Assembly: GCF_028502605.1 (NCBI RefSeq)
Contig: NC_079236.1
Coordinates: forward strand, 124,001-188,000
Length of the DNA stretch: 64,000 nt
Direction of reading: 5' to 3'
From: Trichoderma breve
Taxonomy: Eukaryota > Ascomycota > Sordariomycetes > Hypocreales > Hypocreaceae
Shown here: one piece after another, positions 22,120-35,197 of the stretch
Numbering within the stretch: position 1 is the first letter of the stretch
How the letters are laid out: each line of letters opens with the position of its first letter
Translations under genes and position numbers: made by a program
The notes under the pieces: model-generated
The model's input: the letters and a program-made list of their open reading frames with translations, nothing else
Databases searched by the model: none
What the model was told of the DNA's origin: nothing

Positions 22120-24252
22120 TCAACAGAGTGTCCTGTAAATCCTCTTCCACAAGGGCCATGTACGGCGCAGCTCCTCCTCCTCTGCCGAAACATGGGACTG
22201 TACTCTCGAAAAGCTTCTCCCAGTGTGGATGTCCATAGATGCTATGCTAACAATTTGTGTTCTGAACCACAATTTATGTCCAATATAGAACAGAATGACG
22301 ATTGGGACGGCCAACATCTTGAGGAAGAAGTTTCTGGCAGTGATAGTGGGCTGATCCGTGGGACTGGTTGGCACTGGAGATATGGCAACCCAAAACTGGG
22401 AAGCCAGCACCAGTATATTGCCAACCAATCCTAGGATAGAGCCTAGAACACCGGCCTGTGAAACAAATGGTAGGTGATTTACCGAGTAGCCTGCGGCTGC
22501 CCAAGCTCTCCGGAATCGAATATGACAGAGGCAAATGCTGCCCCAAGTAAACAGACTGGACAAACCACAAATAGCGAAAAGCCAATCGAAGATTTCTGAA
22601 TGAATCTTAACATTGACTAAGTAGGCCAGAAGGCCTAGAGAAGAGGCGAAAAGAATCGCGACTAAGGGTCGCCCCTTGCGATCAACGTAGGAAAATATGG
22701 CCGGCGCGTGCGACTGCTCAGCCAAGGAGGCCAGCGTTCTCGAAGATCCGAATATGGCAGAGTTTCCCACACTCAACACTGCAATCATAATAACAGCATT
22801 CATAACGCTGGGTAAAATTGTTGAGCCAGCGCTCTCGACGGCAATAACAAACGGGCTAGCAACCGCATCGACAGAGCTTTGGCCTCCAAGAAGACGAGGC
22901 TCGTTGTACGGAACCAACAGAGTCACCAACAGCAGTGATACAATGTAAAAAATGCCAATTCTCCAGAACACTTGTTTGATAGCGCTTGGAAGGGACTTCC
23001 TTGGGTTCGCAGTCTCAGCCGCAGCCAGTCCGATGATTTCGGTACCGACAAACGAAAACGAAGATGTGGCTAAGACGCTGCAGAAGCCTTTGAAGCCGTT
23101 GTGTGTTGGGCCAGGATCTGTCCAATAATGCCCGCCAATGTAACCACTGGTTGGCGGTCCTCCGATATTGATAACTACCCCCAGGAGTCTAGAGTGTTCA
23201 TCTTGACGTTAGCAGGAGAACCATGAAATCATGCTAGGATCAAACAGCAGGTAGCTCTTACATGAAGCCCACAATGGCAGTTACTTTAACTGTGGAGAAG
23301 ATAAATTCTGCCTCGCCATATCCTTTGATTCCCATCAGATTTATGCCGACGATTGCGAGTAGAAAGATGGTTACGAAGATGGATGGGTTAAGAGATGCAT
23401 TCCAATATTGGATGGCCAAAGCCCCAGAAATCATCTCAACAGGTAGAGCGACAAGCCATTGTAAAGCATAACTGCCGCCTGCATTAGCAATAGCTCCGCT
23501 ATCAAGCGATGTAAAATGCGCCTTTACAGGAAATCGTATGTTATGATTGAATGCAGGCTTGGGGGGTTTTTCTTCACTTACTTCCAACCCATAGCGAAAC
23601 CCCATGATGGGTCCAGAAACCGACTGGAAAATGCAGAAAACGAACCGGCAACTGGAAATGCGGTTACCAATTCACCCATACTTTGCATGGTGCAAAATTG
23701 TATAGCACCAGTAACAAGGTAGCCAAGCAGTAAGGAAGCTGGGCCGCTTTGGTAGAGAGCCACGCCCGATGCCACGAAAAGACCCGTCCCTAAACTCTGC
23801 TGTTAGGTCACTGCCATTGTTCTCAGCTGAACTGTTGGAAATGTAACTATACCGACGGAGCCTCCAATGGCAATCATTTGCAGATGGCGGCCCTTGAGGT
23901 CTCGCGCAAGTGCAGAATTGGCTGTCCGGACATTGGCAGCACGAAGGTCATAGAAGCGGCCACCAGCTTGTCCCATGTCGGGGAGATCATCGTTGACATG
24001 ATAGCCATGGTTGCCGGTCATGGGAAGACCTCCAGGGACTCGACGAAAGCTGTCAACAAATCGGCGGCCCATTGACTTCTTGCGAGAAGTCCTAGGTCGT
24101 GAATTGGTTGTAATGGAATACGACGTTGCTACTGCGAACTGGCTTTGGGATTTGCTGGGCGACAAGTCGCTCATTTCGACCACTTCAAAATCCCTGGTGT
24201 ATGTGATGCCATTTTTGATGGATTTTGGCTTTTCTGGCTCGTTGGATGCCAT
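22120..24252 (-). CDS. Amino-acid permease (YAT/APC family)
   Basis: Exons in transcript order are 24252-23853, 23789-23582, 23471-23262 and 23188-22120, giving 628 residues; introns are 63, 110 and 73 nt. The first splice rebuilds the hallmark helix-1 loop GGSVGTGLFVASG, which confirms the model. A hydrophilic N-tail of about 120 residues with basic and serine-rich parts precedes it. Further family signs are MGELVTAFPVAGSF, FVGTEIIGLAAAETANPRKS and the hydrophobic helices that follow, with about 12 membrane spans expected. It should import amino acids at the plasma membrane with protons; specificity is not visible. The last hydrophilic tail ends WPLWKRIYRTLC. Confidence 0.93.
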
Positions 24253-25129
24253 GTTTAGTTGCGGGAGGCCCTTCTACGCCCATTTACAAAAGTGCAAAAG
24301 GCATGTAAAAAAAGACGTCGATCCAGTTCGTTCGGAAAATTAAGTATGCATGGAATCATCCTTCGTGGCCAGGATGGAAGGGCTGTGGAAGGCCATTGGA
24401 AGGCACGCAATGCGAGACGCAGCTAGTGGCGCTCTTTCAGGGTGATAATCTCATTTCCTTTTCAAATCCTTCTTGGCACTCCAACTGCCTTGAAATGGTA
24501 AGCTCCTTCCGGTGATCATACGAAGAGCCCTATTGCGATTTGCTGATACGAGTACCATGCACACCGCGCCGTTGAAGAGTTTCATGCGCGCATCAATAGC
24601 CTCACGCCACAGCGTTTTGCTGGAGCCGAGGTCTCAAACGCCATTTTAGCACGCGCTAGATAAGAGTGGTTCGTTCATGACAGCAACAGTCTAGAAGAAG
24701 TCTTGGAGTTGCTGCCCCTGCATACTAACCATGTGGCTGAGTGTGTGGGGATACAAGTTGGGCTCCGCAAACCTGGGGTTGAGAGATAAGGATTGTCACT
24801 TGGCAGGATTCCATCTGAAACATGACTAACAGATTCGAAAAACGATGCCTTGACAGGTTCGTCGAAGATTCTATGGCATAATGGAATCAGCATGCACTAG
24901 CTGGTTGTGGATGTACGCAAGCGAAATGCATGGAGGCTCACGAACCACAAACCGCCGCGACGTTTTCTCTCCTTGTGTTAACTAAAACTGGCAAAGAAAA
25001 GGGGTTATGGCATGTGAGGGTGTGACGGGCGTTCAAACTATTAGTCGATTGCCTACTGTGGCTGGGAACTGGCTTGAAGATTTGCAGGCGCTAAGAAGAA
25101 ATGTACAGAGATATTATTGGTAAAAGCAT
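24253..25129. other. Intergenic region upstream of permease
   Basis: It carries the permease promoter. A stretch at about 24355-24440 is rich in GGAAGG-like repeats. No gene is supported. Confidence 0.5.
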
Positions 25130-26388
25130 CTATCTGCGGCGGAGGCTAGTCCTTCCAGCGGGCACCAGGCGTTCTGGGGATCGAGGAGTGTCAAGGCCCA
25201 AGACCGCGGCAGGCTGTGGTGATCCGTGGTCCGGCTGGATCAGCGAGTCATGGCTCTGCGTTGGACTAACTCCACCACCACTGGCCGATTGAGAGTTTGC
25301 TGAAGATTGGAATGCGGTATCGGCCTGTTTATCGTCCTGCCATCCATTGTCCTCCGACTTGGCCCGGTCCTCATTTTCAGCTTCATACCAATCGCTTCTT
25401 ACAGCCCCTTGGCCTTGGGGCCGGGAAGTCGTCCCGCTGCTGTTGTAGCCTGGCCGAAACTTGGTCTTTCTAGCTCCGCTGTCTCTAAGAAAAGAGCCCA
25501 GAGCTACCAGATTCGCCACTGCGGTTGCCGCAAGCAATTCTATGGATGCCCACATAGATCGGACCACCTGGTCCCCATGCTGCTTGATGGTCTCGGGTAT
25601 TCTGTAAATCGTGATGCCAACAGTTAAGAACCCAAAGCAGAAGAGCATAGCAAGCAAGACCTTGCGTCGTGTAGGAATGCGTGTAGAGACGATGATTGGG
25701 ATCGGGAATATGATGAGTACGGCGTCAATGACTGCGCTGCAAACTCCCATTGTGAAGAGCTGTGCCACTCCTTGTCGACATTGAGGTCCTGGGTCCGGAA
25801 TGATTTGCCAGTAGTGAGAGATTGGTCGACACTCAGCCAAAGTGCTCACTAGGATGGCAAAAAACGATGCTGCAAGCATGCCTCGCAAAACATTGATGAG
25901 TCTGGTGTAGACTTTCTTCGAGGAAGCGCCAGCTAGCCTGTTGAGAAACTCCAGCGTGGTGAATTTGAGTGTCCATATTCTGTTCAAGATCAATTAGCGT
26001 CCGTTGCAAGATCATGAATAACACAGATGTAAACTTTTCCAAGGCAAACGTACGTGGCAGCATTGAATATTCTTCCAGCAAGCACAACTTTGCTCGCAAT
26101 GACCCTGTGATCGATCTCCTTGGATGATAGCGTCAAACCGTCGAGCTGAATATTGTTTGTGCCATATAACAGAACGACGTGAGTGCACGCAATGCGGAGA
26201 TATAATGGCAACAATGCCAATGCCGTAATCTTGTCCTCGATGAAGAGCTTTTCCACTCGAATGTATCGTCCCGAGAGACGTAGCAGGATGAGACAGGTGC
26301 AAAAGAGCGTTATCCACCAGGCAACGAGCAATGTGGGTTTCGCATCGCTGAACGGCCTTTCTGGCGGTGCCGATGAGTAGAGAGCCAT
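25130..26388 (-). CDS. PTH11-like rhodopsin-domain membrane protein
   Basis: Exons in transcript order are 26388-26054 and 25979-25130, giving 394 residues. The 74-nt intron uses a strong GTACGT donor and joins FNAAT to IWTLKFTTLEFLNRL, a conserved helix of this family. Seven hydrophobic segments are expected across roughly residues 20-270, followed by a hydrophilic, Ser- and Gln-rich tail of about 110 residues. Family signs include AECRPISHYWQIIPDPGPQCRQ (a cysteine pair in an outer loop) and the RRKVLLAMLFCFGFLTVGI helix. Relatives of Magnaporthe Pth11 act as receptors for surface or nutrient cues; that function is only inferred here. An extracellular CFEM domain, present in some members, is absent. 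Confidence 0.88.
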
Positions 26389-28180
26389 ATTTGAGCCCTA
26401 CATGAACACGACTGAAGAGTGGCACAAGCTACGATCTTGTGAAGATATCTCTTGGGTGATGACGCTTTAAGCAGCAAAGGAGATGTTACGCCATGAACTC
26501 GAGACAAAACTTAACGAAAGGCAATGCATAACACTAGCAAATTGATGTGTACATAGTTACACGCCTATCCAATGGTAAGTATGCAGGCTATGAACTGATA
26601 ACGAGAATAAAATGGGCTAGTTACCACATCGAGGCCGATTGGCACATACCTTGGCAGCCCCTGGCGTGACAACTATTGAACTAATCTGGCTCCCCTTAGA
26701 GGGCTGAACTTGTCTCGCCTCCGTCTCAATGTAATCCGGCTTCGCTCGTCCCGGCCGGCCGGCTGTGGCCTACCTACCTGTAGGAGCTGTGGCGTTTGGA
26801 GAAGTTGGGCGATCGGAAATTGCTGCTGTGCTTTGGCCAAGCATTCGCGGCCGCTCCTGTTGCGCCACCCAATCTAGCGCCATGGCTTCCAATCCATGAT
26901 TGACGCGGTGAATCCAGTATGAAGAACTACTTGGCGCTAGGCTAGGGGTTTGGGGTTTGGGCAGAGGTCGCGTACGACGGTACGAGGCATCTTGGCCGCA
27001 TTTGTAGCATGTGAAGCGTGTCTAGTGCAGCGATGACCTGACAGGATTACAAGGAAGTGAGTTCAGCTTGCCAAGCATGTGTGGATGCCGTGCATCCTAC
27101 CGAGATACCCCAATAGCCCACACGACTGGGCAAAATGGCTCTCGTTTTCTTCGCATCATCCTCATTAAGTTAATGAGGCTACGCATTATATAGTGATACC
27201 ACGAATACACCAGCATAGATACGAGTACTTGTAAGCGTGCGGACACTACAGTAAAACCTCAACTTGTAAAAGTAAATGGACATGTGTGTGCTGTGTGCAT
27301 CTTTTCTCCATGTGAGCGCCAAAGTAGCTTATCAATAAACGGGCATAGGCTACCTCCGCTCCCAAGTTGTCCATCTGCACCGGAATGCTCCGCAAGACAT
27401 AGTGAGCTACCTTATTTTGAGGAAAGTTCGGCTTCCATGCAGCATTCTAACGAAAGCACGCGACATATCGCGAACTGTTAGCGGGGAAAACGCCCGACAT
27501 GGACTGCTTAGCTCTGACACCGCATGTGCAACGGGAAATAACATGGCTGCCTAGTCATATTACCCTATGGTATTTCGTTAGCAAAATGCAATTCTCTGTA
27601 TTGCAGGTTACGCTGTTACCTATTTTGTAGTAACTTCGGATGCTAGACGGCCTCGCTTCTCACTCTTGAACACTACCGAAATAGCTACTGTTTGCTGCAC
27701 AAGACGCTAAATGTATTACTCTGGTTCTCTCCCCAGGGGCCGCGGCATGAGTCGTAATAAGGATTCTAAAACCCCACTCCCTATCATCATTCCCGTTTGG
27801 CTGATTAGGCCAACCCCCACTCATATCAATCACTTAAACGCTCATTCGTGAGTATCGCTATCGCATTCATCTCCTTGATCAGCCCATTAGAGATAAGGGA
27901 CACAAACAATCGTTAAGTCATTTATTGAATCCCAGTATCTCCAGCATGAAAGGATGACACTGAGTCAAGAATCTTGTAGTTTCAACGGGAAGTTGGGCGA
28001 GAGGTGTGGAAATACACTGAGCTCAATGGAGTCAGTAGCATACGCTGCCATGATATAGTAGAGTTCACAAACGAATCATTGTATACAATAATAAGTCGCA
28101 ATTGGTACACACTAGTCTATAGAATTTAAAAAAGAAAAAAGAAAAAAAGATACATTGTCTCCAAGTCTCTCATCCATTCA
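26389..28180. other. Large gene-poor spacer
   Basis: About 1.8 kb with no supported gene. It includes a GC-rich patch near 26745-26800 and a pyrimidine/purine tract (poly-A broken by G) near 28128-28150. The short frame at 27284-27481 has no recognisable content. Confidence 0.5.
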
Positions 28181-29390
28181 TTAGTTAATCGTACAAATAA
28201 TCTTTCCCATAATCTTGTTTGTCTCCATCAGCTTGTGCGCATCGATGATTTTTTCCCAAGGCAAAACCTTTTCGATGTAGACTTTGAACTGCCCAGATTG
28301 GAACTGTGGAAGGGCCTCTGATACAAAAGTATCTCTCAGTTTGCGCTGAAATTCTTCGTCTCGGCTTCTCAGAGTTGAGCCTTCGTATCTGACTCTTTTG
28401 AAGGCTAGCAGTCCCATGTCAAATTCCTTTTTAAAGGTAAATCCGCTCATTAATCCGATCAAGACAATTCTTGCATCTTTGGCAGCAATCTTGAGATTCT
28501 CGGCGAAGACATCAGGACCAATTAGATCAGCAATTATGTCAACACCTTTGCTATTAGTTGCCTTCATCACTTGGTCAACCCAATTTGGATCGGTCGTGTT
28601 GAAAGCCGCAGTAGCTCCCAGAGTATTAACGCAGAAGTCGCATTTTTCGTCGGATCGTGCTGTTGCATAAACGGCTGAGGCCCCAGCGCTGAGGGCAAGC
28701 TGGATGCCACTGATAGAAACTCCAGAAGCTCCAGCATGCCAGAGAACAGATTTGCCACGTGTAAATTCTCCGATCTTATACATCACTTTTGTTGCGGTAA
28801 GCCACGTCTATGTACTGTCAGCATCCAACCAGGGTAAGCTTGAATTTTAGATAACCTGCTGAGACTTACTTCGGGAATACCCGCAGCCTCTTCCCATGAC
28901 AAATGCGGCGGCTTGTGGATTAGCATATGAGTTGAGATAGTAATGTACTCGGCATAGGCTCCTGAATAATAGCCGTTAGTTAGCGAGCCTAGTTTTGAGA
29001 ATGTTCTCTTGGAACCGTCGTCATACCTCCGTATGCCAAAGCGAACACTTCGTCGCCAACACTAAAGGAAGATTCGCTATTTTCTCCTAGTCCCTCTATG
29101 ATGCCTGAAAACTCCAATCCCATAATTTTACCGACCCAGGGAGGGACAGGATATTCTCCGTCGCGCTGCATAATATCTGCGCGGTTGATTCCGAATGCTT
29201 TGACTTTTACCAGCGCCTGGCCTTCTTTGGGCGCCGGCTTTGGGATTTCTGTCATATAAAGGGATTCTGCTGGGCCAACATCGCCCCGGATATCTTGTAA
29301 TAGACTGAAGTTAGAATAGGAACTGCAGGTAATGATTCTAGATCTTTGAGAAGGTTGAGTCTTACCAATTGCTCTCATTGTGTTAGACAT
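28181..29390 (-). CDS. Quinone oxidoreductase, PIG3-like (zinc-independent MDR)
   Basis: Exons in transcript order are 29390-29366, 29293-29027, 28961-28870 and 28807-28181, giving 336 residues; introns are 72, 65 and 62 nt. The first exon has only 25 coding bases and rebuilds MRAIDIRGD. The GINRADIMQRDGEYP and GLEFSGI segments are hallmarks of the quinone oxidoreductase branch that includes human TP53I3. The cofactor loop reads HAGASGVSISGIQLA, where many relatives have a second GxG. No zinc ligands are present. It should reduce quinones or activated double bonds with NADPH in the cytosol. The His-Ala-Gly-Ala-Ser-Gly-Val motif and C-terminal GKIICTIN support a full-length protein. Confidence 0.9.
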
Positions 29391-30679
29391 GATGTTAATC
29401 TTTTAAATTCAGAAAGTGTCAATTGCTTTTTTTGAATGCTCACAAGTTGTGGAATAGACTCATTGATGCTGGATCTACTAGACTTTATATTAACATTTCT
29501 CTACCTGCAAGTACAGCCTATGTGTTGCGGATTGAAAATCATGAGTGGGACGCATTTCTCTTAACGCCTAAAGGAATCTTCATGGCCTTTCGGGGAAATC
29601 GGCTGTTTCGGTATCTCGGGCGACCACATGCGACACACGCGCGACACACACTGGCCTAGCTTCCTTGGGTGAATCAGCAACCAAAGCAAAGTCAAAGCAA
29701 TACAGTCGAATTACTAAGACGAAGTGCCACGCGTAGTTAACATTTTATTAGCAACATAAGAAGTTGCGCACTGCTCCAATAGGACAGACTCAAAATACAC
29801 GTCGTCGAATCTGAATGTGCTTTGCCACTAGGTCCTGGAATAATCTCAACGTATCAATTGCACAAAGATTACGAAATGTTCATACAGAACATCCTAGTTC
29901 GAACAGTGTTTCTGAGATGCAGGAGAAAACCATGTGTTAGGGCAAAACTTCGTAAAGACGCTTCATCTGTAGCGCCACATGTAAAATGAATACGAATCAA
30001 AGTTATTGGCATTCGGCATCTCCAATAACGAAGGAAGTCCCAAAGTAGATGCCCTTACTAAGGATTGGCGGACTGGAATTGCGCAACTCGGTCATCCGCG
30101 AACGCTGTTCGAAGACTGCCGGGCAGCCATGTTATTAATTCTCACACACCACAGCCAACATATTCCATTTACAGTAAACACCAAAAAGGAATCTTCTGTT
30201 TCTGGTAACTCACGTAACGAGCATTTTGCCAATTGCAGCAACGAAAATCTCTTTAGCTGATTTGGGCATTTACCATCCCCATTTGAGGTACAGAGTTCTG
30301 ACAATTTGCTTTGATTGACGTCAATCCGAGGATCCGAGGCCCCGAAAGCGAATCACCGAGCCACCGAAATGTGCAGCTCTGCTTAGAAATTTCACAGATT
30401 TCGAAATAGAACAAGCAAGTCACTGCTTCACAGGTTCTAGAGTTAATGTTAATCAGATTTGTTTGAAAAGATGTTTCGTTTAGGCACGATACTACGTAGA
30501 GATAATTGAAAGCTTTTTCTATATGTATTGTGCTTCCACTAACTTGGCAATTAAATAAATGTGCCTGACTGTGCACAATCAACATACGACAACGTTTAAT
30601 CGCTGCATTAACAACTAGGAGAAGATACATCACCGGTCCAAGAAAAAAAAAAAACAAAGAATTAATAGCTATATCGACA
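29391..30679. other. Divergent intergenic region
   Basis: About 1.3 kb between the quinone reductase and a transporter that point away from each other. A poly-A tract lies at about 30642-30655, just before the transporter ATG. No gene is supported. Confidence 0.5.
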
Positions 30680-32689
30680 ATGAGCATTGATCCCAAGTCG
30701 ACCGAAGCCGATGACAATGAGCAGCAACGTCAGTCTAAATCGGAACAGCAATCTAGTGGAAACGATGTTCTTGTCAGTGATGCAGAACGGGATGAAATAA
30801 CTTTGAGCCGTGCACGAACAATCGAAAGCCAACACAGCCTTACCGTAGGAGTGCCGTTGGTAGGCAGAGAGGACGCATCACCTCTGCCACCGAGGGGAGC
30901 CGGAAAACCTTACCCTCCAGATCTCTTGGAGAAAGATAGCTACATCGTGGAGTTTGACGGCGCTGATGATCCCATTCATCCGCAAAATTGGCCTATGAAG
31001 ACAAAGTCAGTACTCAGAGGGGAACAGACAGATCAGCAGTCTAACATAAACAGGGCTATAATTACTGCGATATTGTCTATCACTACATTTATCACGACCT
31101 TCGCCAGTGGTATATACGCGCCCGCCATTTCGACAATAGCAGCAGACTATAAAGTTGCTCTAGAAGTTGCCACACTCGGCGTCACACTTTATGTCCTGGG
31201 GTTTTCGGCAGGGTAAGCCAAGTTCTGATCTAATATGACGTTTTTCGGAGCAACCACCACTCTCGTCTACGAGACCTTATCTCACTCTACTATAGACCGG
31301 TGTTATGGGGGCCACTCTCTGAAATCAAGGGGCGTCGGCTGCCTCTCGTCGTTGCCGCCTTCGGGACTGCGATTTTCCACTTCGCCGTAGCAGTTTCCAA
31401 AGATCTTCAAAGCATCATGATCAGCCGCTTCTTTGCAGGCTTTTTTGGAACTAGTCCTCTTGCCGTGGGCGGTGCTGTGTTTGTGGATTTGTTTGACAAC
31501 AAGACTCGCGGCATTGCAGTAAGATCTCCCATGCAGCTCCCCGGCCTTTTTTTTTTTGCTAAATCACTCCTAGGTTACAATTTTCACACTGTCTGTTTTC
31601 ATTGGCCCCATGTTCTCACCATTCATCGGAGGCTTCATTGTCACGAGCCATCTTGGCTGGCGGTGGACTCAGTATCTTTCGGGCATCCTCGCGTCTGCAG
31701 CAGCTGTGGCAAACTTTGTCTTTGTTCACGAGACTTACCCGCCAATTATTTTGGCTCGAAAGGCAGCTGAGTTGCGTCGGAGAACACAGAACTGGGCTAT
31801 TCACGCCAAGCAAGAGGAAACCGAGGTCAACTTTCGCGAAATGGTTGAACGCAATTTTATCCGACCGCTTCACATGCTTGTCGTCGAGCCCATCGTCTTG
31901 CTGATCAGGTATATCAACACTACTTATGCCATCACTCCCAACTACAGTTACTAACTCTTTGGTTCATGTAGTATTTATTCTGCATTTATTTATGGACTAC
32001 TATATTTGTTTCTCACTGCATATCCGATCATTTTCCAAGGAGTTTATGGCATGAGGCCGGGTATCAGCGGTCTCCCCGAGTTGGGCGCCGTACTTGGTTG
32101 CATTATAACAGGCATCATAATGGTTTTGAGAGCACCAATCTATAGGCGCAAACTTGAAGCAAACAACAATATGCCCGTGCCAGAATGGCGACTGCCTGAA
32201 GCTATGGTTGGAGCGGTTCTCTTCGCTGGTGGCATGTTTTGGCTCGGTTGGTCTGGCTATCGAAAAGAAGTTCACTGGATTGTTCCAACAATCGGTGGTG
32301 TTGTGACGGGGCTCGGCATCTCAATGGTTTTTCTTCAGGCGTTCAATTATCTTATTGACGCTTACCTGATGGTATGTGTCTGCTCCTCATCAATGTTCAA
32401 TGTCTACGTTCATTACTGACGTAACGAGTAGCTTGCGGCTTCAGCTCTAGCAGCTAATACCTTTCTACGATCGCTATTTGGTGCTATATTTCCTCTTTTC
32501 GCCTCTTATATGTTTAAAGGGATGGGTATACAATGGGCAATGACATTGTTGGGGTGTGTCGCGGCTCTGCTGGCGCCTGTGCCTGTCATTTTCTACATCA
32601 AGGGCGCACAGATCCGAAAAGTGAGCAAATACACGCCCAAGCTCCCACCTCCAGCGGCCACTTCGAAGCCTGGAAAGGAAGAGGTTTAA
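30680..32689 (+). CDS. MFS drug/polyamine-type transporter (DHA1)
   Basis: Exons are 30680-31005, 31054-31212, 31296-31518, 31574-31908, 31972-32371 and 32432-32689, giving 566 residues. Introns are 48, 83, 55, 63 and 60 nt. A hydrophilic N-tail of about 105 residues ends in DPIHPQNWP, the entry motif of fungal DHA1 carriers. Later signs are [33 protein letters not shown] (rebuilt across a splice), [19 protein letters not shown] and [14 protein letters not shown], with about 12 membrane spans. The C-tail is lysine- and proline-rich. It should be a proton antiporter that exports drugs, metabolites or polyamines. The NmrA-like gene 313 bases downstream is on the same strand. Confidence 0.9.
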
Positions 32690-33002
32690 GATTACGGACG
32701 AGAATAAAGGAGATTGTGGTATTATGAAGGGTTTTTATGAAGTAGACTAAGTCTAGAGCTGACACGCATACGGCGGTTTGATTTGGAGTAAATTGCTGGA
32801 TTTTGGCGTGCAAAGGCGTCATTTGTTCTCTGGAGATGCGCCCTTGGGATGCCCTTGGGGCTTTACCCCTCATCTCGATGCCGAAGACAGCCGCCAAACG
32901 ATAAATTACTGACTCAAACCAGAAAATATCAGAAGGGAACTTGCGAAATTGTTCCTCTTTACCTGCAGCGGTTTATAATCAATACTAATTGCAATTGCCA
33001 TC
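32690..33002. other. Short intergenic region
   Basis: Spacer between two genes on the same strand. It contains a repeated GCCCTTGGG at about 32839-32860. Nothing else is supported. Confidence 0.4.
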
Positions 33003-34008
33003 ATGGCGTCCTTCAAACCTTTGCACATTCTGGCCTTTGGCGCTACTGGCAACATTGGGAAACACATCGTCAACCAACTCATTCGCGCTACGCCCCCATT
33101 CCCCAGAATCTCAATCTTCACCTCTCCAAATACAGTGGCAACCAAGCCCGAGCTCTTGAGCCAGTGGAAAGATGCAGGCGTATCGGTTATTGTTGGTGAC
33201 ATCACCAAAGCGGAAGACGTGAAGAGAGCGTATGACGGGGTTGATACTGCCATCAGCTGCCTGGGCCGAGGGGCTTTGGAGCATCAATTTGAGCTCATCC
33301 GGTTGGCGGACGAATCAGACTCTGTCCGCTGGTTCTTCCCATCGGAATACGGCACGGATCCGGATCATGACCCTAGCAGTGCTTTCGAAAAACCTCATCA
33401 ATTCAAGCGGAGGGTGCGCAAGACATTCGCCGAGGAAGTGAAGAATTTGAAACCTACATACTTAGTTGTGGGACCATACATTGAGATGTGGGTTGACGGC
33501 GACGAGACATTCGGCGGGTTTGACATCAAGAATAAAAAGGCAGCTCTCCTTGGAGATGGAGAGCAACCCATTGGATTTACAGCTATGGAAGAGTAAGTCA
33601 CAGCTATTGAAGACGACTGACAATTGTCAATAGAGCTAATGATGAGATTTGGATAGTGTCGGTAAAGGATTGGTAGCAGCGCTACAGCGCCCAGAGGTAT
33701 CAGTTGGTAAGGTGCTCAAAATCGCCTCGTTTACAAAGTCACCCAATCAGATCCTGGCCGAATATGAAAAGCAGCTTGGATACAAACTTGATACCAAGTA
33801 TGTCCCTCTAGATGATGTTAAGAGCCTCGAGAAGAAGTTCTGGGACGAGGGTAATCCACGTGCCGTTGTTGGCACGCTGCGACGGATTTGGGCCACAGGC
33901 GGAGCGGTTTACGATAAGCTGGACAATGAGGCACTTGGATTGGATAAAGGTCAACTGCAGTCCCTCAAAGAGGCAGTGCGAAACCGTATTCAGGGTAAAC
34001 CATTTTAG
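33003..34008 (+). CDS. NmrA-like/isoflavone-reductase-like SDR protein
   Basis: Exons are 33003-33592 and 33657-34008 with a 64-nt intron (GTAAGT...ATAG), giving 313 residues. The N-terminal dinucleotide loop is GATGNIG (13-19), typical of atypical short-chain reductases of the NmrA/isoflavone-reductase/aromatic-alcohol-reductase group. Other signs are VGDITKAEDVKRAYDGVDTA and RWFFPSEYGTD, the latter conserved in this branch. The active-site Lys region has VRKTFAEEVKNLKPTYLVVG. It may reduce an NADPH-dependent aromatic substrate or act as a redox sensor; sequence alone does not decide. Confidence 0.88.
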
Positions 34009-34819
34009 GAGAAACGAAGTTGGATAGGGACTGCCAGTGTGATGCAACGCGTTGACCTCTATATAGGTAAAGTAGTCTTGGAGCTACTGCACCAGTGTTA
34101 TATCCCAGGCGCAATCTCTAAAACCAGACTTCGAGTTCATAATTACAAAAAGAAGCATGTTACGGCGAGATAATATCCATCCTTGCTACATACATCCAAT
34201 TGTCGTAATTCTCCCATTGAGCAGACTGCAACGACCGGTTTTTCATACGAACTAATACCCCATCGTTGCCTGTTCTTAAAGGCCTGGCAAGGCCCCAAAA
34301 ACCAACAGAATGACTCAAGTATCCACCTAATTTTAATCTACACTAAACTATATATGGCAGGGGAAAGTCACTTTCAAAGACGGGATACGTAGAATATAGG
34401 TAGTCCCAGCGGTGCATTTTAGGTATCACATCTATTGGTGATACCTAGCTCTCTAGCATTGATGCAAGTTAATGGCTAACCGTACACACTTGGCGTGGAA
34501 CACTGTGCTGTATGCTCTTCTGGTTATCCAACATTTCTCGATTCCCAGCGAAATCTCAATCGTTCTGGAGAGTGAAGGCTGGGAGCGCTGCGATAAATGC
34601 CAATAAGATGGATTTGCCATGTTGTGAACAGGATGAATCGACCTTTGATAGGTTAATATTCTTTTTACTGTTACATGTATTCCTCACCCACGGTCACTTG
34701 GTCCCCATAAGGCTATTCTACGTAGCATTGGTGTAGAAGTCTGTCTTGACACAATTTATATTTTAACTTCCCCTATCTATTCTTGATCCCATTTACCATC
34801 TTGAATTGTATGTGTAGAT
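34009..34819. other. Intergenic region between convergent genes
   Basis: No gene is supported. It contains one clear 10-bp inverted repeat at 34420-34447, listed separately. Confidence 0.5.
34420..34447. repeat. Perfect 10-bp inverted repeat with 8-nt loop
   Basis: TAGGTATCAC and GTGATACCTA face each other across eight bases. It sits about 410 bases past the NmrA-like stop codon. It could form a hairpin in RNA or be a protein site; no role is known. Confidence 0.6.
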
Positions 34820-35197
34820 TCAAGCCTGTTTCTTTTCCTTCTCTGAAGGGCCATTCCACCAACGATAAATGCCCTTGCACCAGACCCAAGTCTCAATTGT
34901 GCCGAAAATGCTCAAGACAACAATGACAAAGACCTTTACATTTCTACTCATCCCCAGACCTTCAAAGCTAAAGGACGGGAGCTCTTCATTTTTCTGCTCC
35001 TTGTTGTTAAGACGAGTATAACCAGAAAAGTTTCGAAGAGTGCTGAGCTCATGGTTGATGGTCTGGAGCTTTCGATTCCTTTGCCAGACGTTGAAAGTGG
35101 CAGACATGTTGCGTATCTTCGTGATGTGCAGCATTCGAACGGCGGAACCGATACTGCTCGAGGTGGGCACTGGCTTCATTTTGACGGCCAGTCTCAT
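34820..35197 (-). CDS. Small hypothetical single-pass membrane protein
   Basis: An open frame of 125 residues that I do not recognise by name. Its N-terminus is basic and hydroxylated (possible organelle targeting). A hydrophobic segment follows (about 88-103), then an aromatic-rich stretch with ETWVWCKGIYRWW and a short charged tail ending KKQA. The composition, with one membrane span followed by W/C/Y residues, looks like a real small protein rather than chance. A second in-frame Met is at residue 7. No introns are needed. A protein of the mitochondrial or ER membrane is possible. Function is not assigned. Confidence 0.6.
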   Translation of the reverse strand: MRLAVKMKPVPTSSSIGSAVRMLHITKIRNMSATFNVWQRNRKLQTINHELSTLRNFSGYTRLNNKEQKNEELPSFSFEGLGMSRNVKVFVIVVLSIFGTIETWVWCKGIYRWWNGPSEKEKKQA

